NCBI GenBank assembly: GCA_002342505.1
Contig: DDQB01000099.1
Span: 1 to 21,777, forward strand
Direction of reading: 5' to 3'
From: Acidaminococcaceae bacterium UBA2453
GTDB lineage: Bacteria; Bacillota; Negativicutes; Acidaminococcales; Acidaminococcaceae
DNA: 21,777 bases
This document shows, piece after piece, positions 1 through 7,875 of the stretch (position 1 is its first letter; each line of letters starts with the position of its first letter). A program made the position numbers and the translations under genes. A model generated the notes under the pieces. The model did not search any database and was not told the origin of the DNA. It was given only the letters and a program-made list of their open reading frames with translations.

Positions 1-22
1 ATTTAATCAGCGCTTCCTTAAA
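1..22. repeat. Transposon-end-like 22-bp motif, copy 1 (window edge)
   Basis: The window opens with a motif containing ATCAGCGCTTCCTTAAA. It matches 20248-20269 at 20 of 22 positions, and its core GCGCTTCCTTAA recurs exactly at 11005-11016. The shape (AT-rich outer end, then TCAGCRCTTCCTTA) resembles a terminal inverted repeat of an insertion sequence or MITE, but no transposase is present and the element could extend left of the window. A weak AAACC-ATT-GGTTT hairpin follows at 20-32. Identity as a mobile-element end is inference. Confidence 0.35.
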
Positions 23-78
23 CCATTGGTTTTTGGATGCAGGAACCGGGCAAGTTTCGCTTTTACTTCTTATTATTA

Positions 79-107
79 TTTACATCTGACCCGTTTCGGA
101 GTAAAAT
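79..107 (+). promoter_or_regulatory. Sigma-70-type promoter of hydG
   Basis: TTTACA at 79-84 and TAAAAT at 102-107 each match the -35/-10 consensus at five of six positions and are separated by exactly 17 bp. Transcription would start near 114 and give a leader of about 120 nt before hydG. I recognise no riboswitch in that leader. The rest of 1-235 holds no convincing gene. Confidence 0.55.
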
Positions 108-235
108 ATTATGTCAGGAACATGTAACAGGCGGGGCTGCGCGCTGCGTATCACTTTACGCCGGACCGCCCGGTCTGCCCATCCTTAATTTTATGACATT
201 ACATTGCCAAATGAAGCAAAGGAGATAAGAAAGCC

Positions 236-1675
236 ATGTATAATCCCAAATCGTTACTGGCCGATGAATTTATCGACCACCAGGAGATTTTGGATACCCT
301 TGCCTATGCAGACGCCAACAAAAATAACAGGGAGCTGGTCGAAAGCCTGCTGGAAAAAGCGCGGCCCCGCTGGACCAACGGGCAGCTACACTGCACCGGC
401 CTCACCCACCGGGAAGCTTCCGTGCTGCTGGCCTGCGAAGACCCGGAACTGACGCAGAAAATGTTCACGCTGGCAGAAGAGATCAAAAAAGCCTTCTATG
501 GCAACCGCATCGTAATCTTCGCGCCGCTGTATCTTTCCAATTACTGCATCAACGGCTGCGTGTACTGCCCCTATCACAGCATCAACAGGAACATTCCCCG
601 TAAGAAGCTGAACCAGGAAGAAGTAAAAAGGCAGGTCATCGCCCTGCAGGACATGGGACACAAGCGCCTTGCCCTGGAAGCCGGGGAAGATCCCTTCCAC
701 AACCCCATCGAATATATTCTGGAATGCATCAGGACCATTTATTCCATCAAACATAAAAACGGCGCCATCCGCCGGGTAAATGTAAACATTGCAGCCACCA
801 CGGTGGAAAATTACCGCAAGCTGAAAGAAGCGGGCATCGGCACTTATATCCTTTTCCAGGAAACCTATCACAAGGAAAGCTATCTGAAGCTGCATCCCTT
901 TGGGCCGAAGCACGATTACAACTATCACACGGAAGCCATGGACCGGGCCATGGAAGGCGGCATTGACGACGTGGGCCTGGGCGTGCTGTTCGGGCTGGAG
1001 CTGTACCGGTATGAATTCGCGGGCCTTTTAATGCACGCAGAGCATCTGGAAGCAGTTCACGGCGTAGGTCCCCACACCATCAGCGTGCCCCGCATCAAAA
1101 AGGCGGATGATATCGATCCTTCCGTCTTTGATAATGGCATCTCCGACGAGATCTTTGAAAAGCTGATCGCCCTGATCCGCATCAGCGTGCCCTACACCGG
1201 CATGATCATTTCTACCCGGGAAAGCCAGCAGGTCCGTGCCAGAGCGTTGCATCTGGGGATTTCCCAGATTTCCGGCGCGTCCCGTACTTCGGTAGGCGGC
1301 TATGACGAACCGGAACGTCCCCATGATACGGAACAGTTTGACGTATCTGACCAGCGCACACTGGACGAAGTTATCGCCTGGCTGATGGACATGGGCTTCA
1401 TTCCCTCTTTCTGCACCGCCTGCTACCGGGCAGGCCGCACCGGCGACCGTTTCATGAGCCTGTGCAAGAGCGGGCAGATCCAGAACTGCTGCCATCCCAA
1501 CGCACTGATGACACTGAAGGAGTATCTGGTGGATTACGCTTCCGATGCCACCCGCAAACAGGGCGACGCCATGATTGCCAGCGAAATCCACACGATTCCC
1601 AACGAAAAAGTGCGGAACGCCCTGGCGCAATATCTGGAACGGATTGAAAAAGGAGAACGGGATTTCAGATTTTAA
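236..1675 (+). CDS. hydG: [FeFe]-hydrogenase maturase HydG (radical-SAM tyrosine lyase)
   Basis: HydG cleaves tyrosine with S-adenosylmethionine to give p-cresol and dehydroglycine, which becomes the CO and CN- ligands of the hydrogenase H-cluster; it acts in the cytoplasm with HydE and HydF. The 479-residue length fits the family. The radical-SAM CX3CX2C motif is C104-C108-C111. The C-terminal auxiliary-cluster motif CX2CX22C, specific to HydG as opposed to ThiH, is C393-C396-C419, next to CHPNAL. The start is ATG 236, preceded by AAAGGAG at 218-224. The gene has its own promoter (79-107), and hydE, hydF and hydrogenase structural genes are not adjacent, so it appears to stand alone here. 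It implies an [FeFe]-hydrogenase and an anaerobic lifestyle. ThiH is the main alternative and is disfavoured by the C-terminal cluster motif. Confidence 0.95.
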   Translation: MYNPKSLLADEFIDHQEILDTLAYADANKNNRELVESLLEKARPRWTNGQLHCTGLTHREASVLLACEDPELTQKMFTLAEEIKKAFYGNRIVIFAPLYLSNYCINGCVYCPYHSINRNIPRKKLNQEEVKRQVIALQDMGHKRLALEAGEDPFHNPIEYILECIRTIYSIKHKNGAIRRVNVNIAATTVENYRKLKEAGIGTYILFQETYHKESYLKLHPFGPKHDYNYHTEAMDRAMEGGIDDVGLGVLFGLELYRYEFAGLLMHAEHLEAVHGVGPHTISVPRIKKADDIDPSVFDNGISDEIFEKLIALIRISVPYTGMIISTRESQQVRARALHLGISQISGASRTSVGGYDEPERPHDTEQFDVSDQRTLDEVIAWLMDMGFIPSFCTACYRAGRTGDRFMSLCKSGQIQNCCHPNALMTLKEYLVDYASDATRKQGDAMIASEIHTIPNEKVRNALAQYLERIEKGERDFRF

Positions 1676-1719
1676 GAAAATCCGATCAAACAACGTAATG
1701 ACTTAGCAGCTTTTATAAG

Positions 1720-1796
1720 AGGCCGGTGTTGCCTTTGCAAAGTGCTGCGCCCCCAAAGGGCGCAATGAGAAAAGGCAAAGACAGCGCCGGCCTTTT
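1720..1796 (+). terminator. Three-tier hairpin with T-run after hydG
   Basis: Three nested helices are visible: AGGCCGG (1720-1726) with CCGGCCT (1787-1793), TTGCCTTT (1729-1736) with AAAGGCAA (1771-1778), and TGCGCCC (1746-1752) with GGGCGCA (1758-1764). A TTTT run follows. It lies between hydG and the ABC exporter genes and ends about 27 bp before the exporter start. It can serve as the hydG terminator or as an attenuator in the exporter leader. The stacked three-helix form is larger than a normal intrinsic terminator. Confidence 0.65.
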
Positions 1797-1822
1797 CATA
1801 CTGTTTTATGAGGGGAACAATT

Positions 1823-3766
1823 ATGTGGCAATATATTCGCATGTACGCGCACTACGCGCTGCTGGCCGCGCTGTTCATGGGCGGCGAAGTGCTGATGGAC
1901 CTGGTGCAGCCGGGCCTCATGAGCCGCATTGTGGACGACGGGGTGCTGGGGCTTCATAATAACGGCGTCGGCAATCTGGAACTGGTGTGGAAGGTGGGCG
2001 CCCAGATGATCGGCATGGCGCTCATCGGCTGCTGCTTCGGTTCCCTGAGCAACGTGTTTGTTAACATGGCAAGCCAGAATATGGGGAACGAGCTGCGCAA
2101 AAACACCTTCCGTAAAATCATGACTTTTTCCTTTCCGCAGATCGACAGCTTCGGCGCCGGTTCCCTCATCACCCGCATCACCAATGACGTGACCCAGGTA
2201 GAGCGGCTGGTTTCACAGATCGTGCGGGGCATGGTTCGCACGGTTTTGATGACGGCAGGCAGCATGTATTTTATGTTCCGTCTCAGCCCGGACTTTGCTT
2301 TCATCGTGCTATGCGCCCTGCCCTTCATCATCGGAACCATGTATTTCTGCCTGCGGAGGATCAACCCTCTTTTTGCTGCGTTGCAGGAGAAACTGGACGG
2401 TGTGAACGATATCCTGCAGGAAGATATCTCGGCGATCCGCATTATCAAAGCCTGCGTCCGGGAAACCTATGAAAAGATGCGCTTCGGCAAGGCCAATGAC
2501 GACCTGATCCGCACCCAGCTGAAGGTGCTGCTGACGCTTGCTTTTATGAGCCCTGTCGTCAATATGCTGATGAACCTGACCATCGCGGCCATCCTCTGGT
2601 TCGGCGCCCAAAGCGTCATGGCCGGCAAAGTCTCCCCCGGCAGCATCATGGCGGCTATCACCTACACGACCCAGCTGTTAATGGGGATCATGATGCTGCT
2701 GATGTTATTCCAGAACATTTCCCGCGGCTTTATTTCATGGAACCGCCTGTCAGCCGTTTTACATCTGGAGCCGGAAATCCGCGACGGGCTTTTTAAAGAT
2801 GACGCAGCTTCCGCAACGGACACTGCAACGGAAAATACTGCGGTCAACAGCGTTGCGGAAGAAACCGGCGCAACAAACGGCAATGGGGCAGCCGCCGTTA
2901 CGACCGCGGCCCCACATACACATAACCGGATTGCAAAAGGCAAAATAGAATTCCGGAACGTTTTCTTTGCGTACCCTGGCAGCGATAAGAACGTGCTGGA
3001 ACATATCAACTTAACCATTGAGCCCGGCGAGACCATTGCGATTATGGGAGCAACGGGCAGCGGAAAGACCACGCTGATCAACCTGATTCCCCGTTTTTAT
3101 GATGTAACGGAAGGCTCCGTACAAATTGACGGCGTAGATGTGCGCGATTATAAACTCAGCAGTCTGCGGGATAAGGTCGCGGTCGCGCTGCAAAAGAGTG
3201 AGCTGTTCAGCGAATCTGTCACCGAAAACATTGCCTGGGGCAACCGTAACGCGACGCAGGATATGATACGCGAAGCAGCTGTCACCGCCCAGGCCGATGA
3301 ATTCATCGCACCGCTGGAACACGGATACGATACCGTTGTGGCCGAACGGGGCATGAGCCTTTCCGGCGGGCAGAAACAGCGTGTCGCCCTGTCACGCGCC
3401 GTGCTGAAGAAAGCGGCGATCATGATTTTTGACGATGCCACCAGCGCTTTGGATCTGAAAACAGAAGCGGACTTTTATAACGAACTGGCCAGAACCAGTC
3501 CGGCAAGCACAAAAATCATCGTGGCCCAGCGGGTGGCTTCCGTCCGGCGGGCCAGCCGCATCCTTATCCTGGACAATGGCTGCATCGTTGCGGAAGGAAC
3601 CCATCAGGAGCTGCTGCAAAGCTGTAAAATCTATCAGGATATTTACCGGTCGCAGATCGGCGATATCGCTTCTGCGGAAAATGCGACACCAATGCCCGGA
3701 TCCGCATCAACAGATGCCGCGTTCCCGACTGCAGCAGGAGGAAGGGCGGTGACGGCAGATGCGTAA
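1823..3766 (+). CDS. Heterodimeric ABC exporter, subunit with degenerate ATP site (TM287/YheI-like)
   Basis: This is a 647-residue half-transporter: a six-helix exporter membrane domain (about 1-320), then an ATPase domain (about 373-610). Walker A is GATGSGKT from G409 and the signature LSGGQ is 513-517. Walker B reads IFDDATSALD, with Asp538 in place of the catalytic Glu. The H-loop has Gln569 (AQRVASV) instead of His. These two substitutions mark the degenerate site of heterodimers such as TM287/288, BmrCD and LmrCD. The start is ATG 1823 because GAGGGG (1810-1815) is spaced 7 nt from it; an upstream ATG at 1808 overlaps that site. An Ala/Thr-rich insert of roughly 47 residues (about 325-372) separates membrane and ATPase domains, and a similar low-complexity tail ends the protein. 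The gene overlaps the next by 8 bp, so they are translated together. The substrate is unknown; drug or lipid export is typical of the family. Confidence 0.9.
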   Translation: MWQYIRMYAHYALLAALFMGGEVLMDLVQPGLMSRIVDDGVLGLHNNGVGNLELVWKVGAQMIGMALIGCCFGSLSNVFVNMASQNMGNELRKNTFRKIMTFSFPQIDSFGAGSLITRITNDVTQVERLVSQIVRGMVRTVLMTAGSMYFMFRLSPDFAFIVLCALPFIIGTMYFCLRRINPLFAALQEKLDGVNDILQEDISAIRIIKACVRETYEKMRFGKANDDLIRTQLKVLLTLAFMSPVVNMLMNLTIAAILWFGAQSVMAGKVSPGSIMAAITYTTQLLMGIMMLLMLFQNISRGFISWNRLSAVLHLEPEIRDGLFKDDAASATDTATENTAVNSVAEETGATNGNGAAAVTTAAPHTHNRIAKGKIEFRNVFFAYPGSDKNVLEHINLTIEPGETIAIMGATGSGKTTLINLIPRFYDVTEGSVQIDGVDVRDYKLSSLRDKVAVALQKSELFSESVTENIAWGNRNATQDMIREAAVTAQADEFIAPLEHGYDTVVAERGMSLSGGQKQRVALSRAVLKKAAIMIFDDATSALDLKTEADFYNELARTSPASTKIIVAQRVASVRRASRILILDNGCIVAEGTHQELLQSCKIYQDIYRSQIGDIASAENATPMPGSASTDAAFPTAAGGRAVTADA

Positions 3767-5570
3767 TGAAACGAAACGCAACCAGCCACCGGTGCTGGGA
3801 CCGAACCGCGGTAACCGCTTTGTGGAAACAGAATACGCCAAGGATATTTCCTGGACACTGAAACGCATCGGTTCGTATTTCGCAAAAGAAAAAAAGCTGA
3901 TCTTCGGTATGCTGGCCGCCGTATTGGGCGGAACCCTGTGCGGCATTTACGCGCCCATACTCCAGAGCAACGCGGTGGATATCATCGCCGGACAGCGAAA
4001 CGGGGATTTAAAGACCACACTTGCGCTCATGCTGGCAGCCTATCTGTTTGTCAGCCTGCTGCGTCTGGCCCAGGGCGTGTTCAGCGCCCGGCTGAGCCTG
4101 CGTATCGTCAAGCAGTTCCGGGAAGAACTGTTCGGCAAGGTTATCGACCTGCCCATCAAATATACGGATACCCATTCCCACGGCGACGTCATGAGTCGCA
4201 TGACCAATGATGTGGAAAACATCTCTGTTACTGTCTCTCAGGCGCTCCCCTCTTTATTCAGCGGCGTCCTTACCATAATCGGCACGGCAGCCATCATGCT
4301 GTGGCTCTGCTGGCAGCTTGCGCTGCTCAGCTGCGCCTCCATCCTCCTCACCGTCATCGCTACCCGGCTGCTCTCCAATTATGTACGCAAGTATTCCAAA
4401 GAACGGCAGACGTTACTGGGCAGCATGAACGGAACGGTGGAAGAAATCGTCAACGGGTACCGTACCGTAGTCGCTTACAATGAACAGGAACATTCCTCCG
4501 AACGCTTCTGTACTGTATCCGATAAACTGACAAAAGCCGGCATCCGCACCGAAGTCTGCAGCGGCATCATGGGTCCCCTCATGAACTGCATCGGCAACAT
4601 CGGTTTCGTAGTCATCGCGGCTTTTGGCGGCTACTTCGCCATCCACGGCCTGATCTCTGTCGGCGTCATTTCCGCATTCATTGTGTACGCCAAACAGTTC
4701 AGCCGTCCTATCAATGAAATCGCCCAGATCTACGGACAGCTCCAATCGGCCATCGCCGGCGCGGAACGTGTGTTCCAGGTATTGGACGAGACCAGCGAAG
4801 ATCTGTACGGCCTGGTCTGGGAAGACGACGAGAACGTGACAGTACGGTTTGAAGACGTACAGTTCGGTTACAATAAAGATAAACCTGTACTGAAAGATTT
4901 CAACCTTACCATTCCCGCAGGCAAAAAGGTGGCGCTGGTAGGTTCCACCGGCAGCGGCAAATCCACCGTAGTCAACCTGCTGATGCGTTACTACGATATT
5001 GACAAAGGCGCTATCTGGATCAACGACCAGAACGTGGAAGAAATTACAAGGGACAGCCTGCGTAAGCACGTAGCCATCGTGTTGCAGGACACCGTCCTCT
5101 TCTCCGATACCATCCGCCGCAACCTGCAATATGCAAATGAAACCGCCACCGAAGCGGAAATTAAAAAAGCAGCGGCGATGAGCCGCTGCCATGAAATGAT
5201 CGAACTGTTACCGCAGGGATATGACACACTGCTTACCGGCGCCGGGGAAAATATCAGCCAGGGCCAGCGTCAGCTGTTAGCTATCGCCCGGGCTTTTGTC
5301 GCCAATCCCCGTATCCTGATCCTGGACGAAGCCACCTCCAACGTGGACACGCGTACAGAAAAGGCGATCCAGGACGCCATGCAGCAGGTGATGAAAGGAC
5401 GAACCAGCATCGTCATCGCGCATCGCCTTTCCACCATCCGCGACGCCGACCTTATCGTAGTGCTGGACCAGGGCCGCATCGTGGAACAGGGCAGCCACGA
5501 GGAACTGCTGGTCCGCAGACAGAAGTATTACGAACTGTACATGACCCAGTACGCAGGGTTTGCAACCTGA
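3759..5570 (+). CDS. Heterodimeric ABC exporter, catalytic subunit (TM288/YheH-like)
   Basis: This is the 603-residue partner of the preceding half-transporter. It has an N-terminal cytoplasmic stretch, six membrane helices (about 40-330) and an ATPase domain. Walker A is GSTGSGKST from G395. Walker B is ILILDEATSNVD with an intact catalytic E524, and the H-loop His555 is present (IAHRLSTI). Its signature is ISQGQ from I499 rather than LSGGQ; the same Gln substitution is known in TM288-type subunits, and this signature pairs with the degenerate site of the partner. So one ATP site is catalytic and one is not. The start is ATG 3759, 8 bp inside the previous gene, with AGGAGG at 3736-3741 (long spacing) and a second purine stretch closer in. 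It ends 45 bp from the convergent kup, and no clear terminator lies between them. Confidence 0.92.
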   Translation: MRNETKRNQPPVLGPNRGNRFVETEYAKDISWTLKRIGSYFAKEKKLIFGMLAAVLGGTLCGIYAPILQSNAVDIIAGQRNGDLKTTLALMLAAYLFVSLLRLAQGVFSARLSLRIVKQFREELFGKVIDLPIKYTDTHSHGDVMSRMTNDVENISVTVSQALPSLFSGVLTIIGTAAIMLWLCWQLALLSCASILLTVIATRLLSNYVRKYSKERQTLLGSMNGTVEEIVNGYRTVVAYNEQEHSSERFCTVSDKLTKAGIRTEVCSGIMGPLMNCIGNIGFVVIAAFGGYFAIHGLISVGVISAFIVYAKQFSRPINEIAQIYGQLQSAIAGAERVFQVLDETSEDLYGLVWEDDENVTVRFEDVQFGYNKDKPVLKDFNLTIPAGKKVALVGSTGSGKSTVVNLLMRYYDIDKGAIWINDQNVEEITRDSLRKHVAIVLQDTVLFSDTIRRNLQYANETATEAEIKKAAAMSRCHEMIELLPQGYDTLLTGAGENISQGQRQLLAIARAFVANPRILILDEATSNVDTRTEKAIQDAMQQVMKGRTSIVIAHRLSTIRDADLIVVLDQGRIVEQGSHEELLVRRQKYYELYMTQYAGFAT

Positions 5571-5615
5571 TATGTGACTTGAACCGACAGATTACCCACA
5601 GGCAGGCCCGCTGCG

Positions 5616-7607
5616 TCAGATGCGTTCCAGCCGGTCCTGGTTCTGCCTCTGTGGCAGGAATAGGGGCACGTATTCAATGATCAGGTTGGAGGTTTCCAGC
5701 CCGAACCACTGCAACGGACTCCCTCCGAGGAGGCGAATCGTGTACTTCGCCCGGAGCAGCAGGTCATCTGCCGCACCAATATCCCCTTCCTTGGGCATCA
5801 TTTTACGAATCATACAGAACTTGAAAGACCCTACATCCGAAGGCCCGTAAATAGAATGCCGTTTATCCTGTTTCGGCAATTCTCCCGTGGCCAGCAGATC
5901 GTGTACCACCTGTCTGAGATAGATATTGACGCTGGGTTTTACCTTGAAACCCAGGTACAGGTTCACCCGGAAGATATAATCCGTACCGTAGGTTTCTACT
6001 TCATAATTCTTCTGATAGGGATCATCGGTGGTATTGACGCTGATAAACCAGTATGCGTCCGCCCGCTTCGGGTCTTTATCCAGAATGGAGTAAAGGATAT
6101 CCCGGTCGATTTTTTCAGACTCGTTGCCTTTGACCAGATAAACCATATTGTGGCTGCATAAGGGAATGGTAATATCCATCTGCAAGTCTTTTATGTCTTG
6201 CAGATGTTCCCGCATCTGCAGAAAGATATTCTGTGCCTGCTCGATCTGTGTGCCGCGATACCAGCAGATCATTATAAAGAGGATAGCCAGAGAGATGATG
6301 ATGGCCACATAGCCTCCTGCCATAAATTTGCCCAGGCTTGATATGAAGAATACACCCTCCAGGGCAAAGAACACCACAGTGAAAATGACGGCGGCGATCC
6401 GCTGCTTGTGCACCACCCCGATATAAACGCAGAACATGACCGTCATCATCAGCATACTGATTGTAATGGCCAGGCCGTACGCATTCTCCATCCGGGACCC
6501 GCTTTGGAAGTAAAGGACCACAAGCGCGCAGAAGAACCACAGGATATTGTTGACAAACGGAATATAGATCTGTCCTTTTGTATCAGAGGGGTACTGCACG
6601 TTTAAATGAGGCATAAGATCAAGGCTGGCCGCCTCATGAACGAGGGTATAGCTGCCGCTGATCAGGGCCTGGCTGGCGATGATCGCCGCCAGTGCGCTCA
6701 GTAAAATCGCAACCGGCCGCAGCGGTTCAGGAAGCATCATGTAAAAAGGATTGAGATCCTCGATAGCCTGTATGACAGGGTTGCCCTGGTTCTGGATGAT
6801 CCAGGTGCATTGCCCCATATAGTTCAGGATCAGGCAGATTTTAACAAAAGGCCAGCTGATAAAAATGTTGTTCCGTCCTACATGGCCCATGTCCGTGTAC
6901 AGGGCTTCCGCGCCGGTAGTACATAAGAACACGCTGCCAAGGATCAGAAAGCCTTCCTTGTTGTCGGGGCTGAACAGGATCTTGATAGCATAAACCGGAT
7001 TTAAAGCCTGCAGAATCGACAGATCCCCAAGGGAAAGCCAAAGCCCTGTAATGCCCAGGAACAAAAACCATATCATCATCACCGGGCCGAACAACTTGCC
7101 GATGGAACTGGTCCCGCTCCGCTGAATGATGAACAGGAGACTGATGATCGCCAGGGCGATCACGATAACAACAGCCTGCCCGCTGCCAAGAAAGGCATCC
7201 ATAGCCTCAATACTGCGCAACCCTTCCACGGCAGTCGTAACGGTCACGGCAGGTGTCAGTACGCCATCGGCCAGCATGGTACAGCCGCCGATCATGGTGG
7301 GGAGGATCAGCCATTTCCCACAGTGACGGATCAGGCTGTAAAGGGCAAAAATCCCGCCTTCCCCGTGATTATCCGCCCGCAGGGCGATCAGCACATGCTT
7401 GATCGTTGTCAGCAGGGTAATCGTCCAGATGATCAGCGACAGGGAACCTACAATAAACTCCCGGTCTACCTGGGCTATCCCGCCGTTCCCTTCGACGATG
7501 GATTTCATAACATACATGGGTGACGTGCCAATATCGCCATAAACAATACCGAGGGCAACCAGGAACATCCCCATCCCGAACTTTTCTTTATAATCGGACT
7601 GATTCAT
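5616..7607 (-). CDS. kup: Kup-family potassium/proton symporter
   Basis: Kup imports K+ across the cytoplasmic membrane, probably with protons. The hallmark GDIGTSP lies at residues 24-30 of the first helix. About twelve hydrophobic segments follow, then a cytoplasmic C-terminal domain of around 190 residues (from about 470), as usual for the roughly 660-residue family. The start was moved to the ATG at 7607 (663 residues): the Shine-Dalgarno AGGAGG (7617-7622) is 9 nt from it, but only 3 nt from the alternative ATG at 7613. The gene has its own promoter with a 12-bp tandem repeat in the leader, and the terminator of the upstream kinase gene separates the two. It converges on the ABC exporter genes. 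Confidence 0.93.
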   Translation of the reverse strand: MNQSDYKEKFGMGMFLVALGIVYGDIGTSPMYVMKSIVEGNGGIAQVDREFIVGSLSLIIWTITLLTTIKHVLIALRADNHGEGGIFALYSLIRHCGKWLILPTMIGGCTMLADGVLTPAVTVTTAVEGLRSIEAMDAFLGSGQAVVIVIALAIISLLFIIQRSGTSSIGKLFGPVMMIWFLFLGITGLWLSLGDLSILQALNPVYAIKILFSPDNKEGFLILGSVFLCTTGAEALYTDMGHVGRNNIFISWPFVKICLILNYMGQCTWIIQNQGNPVIQAIEDLNPFYMMLPEPLRPVAILLSALAAIIASQALISGSYTLVHEAASLDLMPHLNVQYPSDTKGQIYIPFVNNILWFFCALVVLYFQSGSRMENAYGLAITISMLMMTVMFCVYIGVVHKQRIAAVIFTVVFFALEGVFFISSLGKFMAGGYVAIIISLAILFIMICWYRGTQIEQAQNIFLQMREHLQDIKDLQMDITIPLCSHNMVYLVKGNESEKIDRDILYSILDKDPKRADAYWFISVNTTDDPYQKNYEVETYGTDYIFRVNLYLGFKVKPSVNIYLRQVVHDLLATGELPKQDKRHSIYGPSDVGSFKFCMIRKMMPKEGDIGAADDLLLRAKYTIRLLGGSPLQWFGLETSNLIIEYVPLFLPQRQNQDRLERI

Positions 7608-7691
7608 TTGCATTTTCCTCCTGACTACTCGTTTATCATTTACAGAACAAAGCAGAAAAAGCTTATATGATAACGGAATAAACCTTGGGAA

Positions 7692-7715
7692 AACGATACC
7701 TTTAACGATGCCTTT
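7692..7715. repeat. 12-bp tandem repeat in the kup leader
   Basis: AACGATACCTTT (7692-7703) is followed directly by AACGATGCCTTT (7704-7715), with one difference. A GGTA-GTAA-TACC inverted repeat lies next to it at 7718-7729. Both fall inside the predicted 5' leader of kup, between the promoter and the start codon. They could be a protein-binding site or part of an RNA structure. I do not recognise a ydaO/c-di-AMP or other known riboswitch here. Confidence 0.5.
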
Positions 7716-7757
7716 GTGGTAGTAATACCCTATTATTTTTCTAATACTTTCGAATTA

Positions 7758-7766
7758 ATTTTAGCA
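7758..7766 (-). promoter_or_regulatory. Extended -10 promoter of kup
   Basis: Read on the - strand this is TGCTAAAAT, an extended -10 (TGN plus a TATAAT-like hexamer) in strongly AT-rich DNA. The -35 region about 17 bp upstream is only T-rich, as is common with extended -10 promoters. The predicted leader is about 145 nt. Confidence 0.45.
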
Positions 7767-7792
7767 TATTTATATTAAAAAAGCTATCTAAG

Positions 7793-7824
7793 AAAAAAGC
7801 AACCGCAGTCTTTCCTACGGTTGC
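7793..7824 (-). terminator. Intrinsic terminator of the permease-kinase gene
   Basis: A 10-bp stem with one mismatch pairs 7799-7808 with 7815-7824 (GCAACCGCAG against CTACGGTTGC on the + strand). On the - strand it is followed by TTTTTT. It lies about 50 bp past the stop of the APC-histidine kinase gene, so kup is insulated from it. On the + strand the stem is followed by CCTTTT, so weak activity in the other direction is possible. Confidence 0.8.
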
Positions 7825-7875
7825 CTTTTATGTTACAAACTGTTGATCCATATGCCTGCGCCCATGCCAGCGCAT

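Noticed and set aside
37..228. A 63-codon open frame upstream of hydG
   Set aside because: It spans the hydG promoter and leader, lacks a ribosome site and has no recognisable content.
386..1693. - strand open frames opposite hydG
   Set aside because: hydG has all its cluster motifs in the + frame; the opposite frames show no domain or ribosome site.
3759..3766. Frameshift between the two ABC genes
   Set aside because: The 8-bp overlap joins two complete half-transporters with their own domains, so it is ordinary translational coupling.
7614..7790. A ydaO-type c-di-AMP riboswitch before kup
   Set aside because: I could not find the conserved core; only a tandem repeat and a short dyad are visible.
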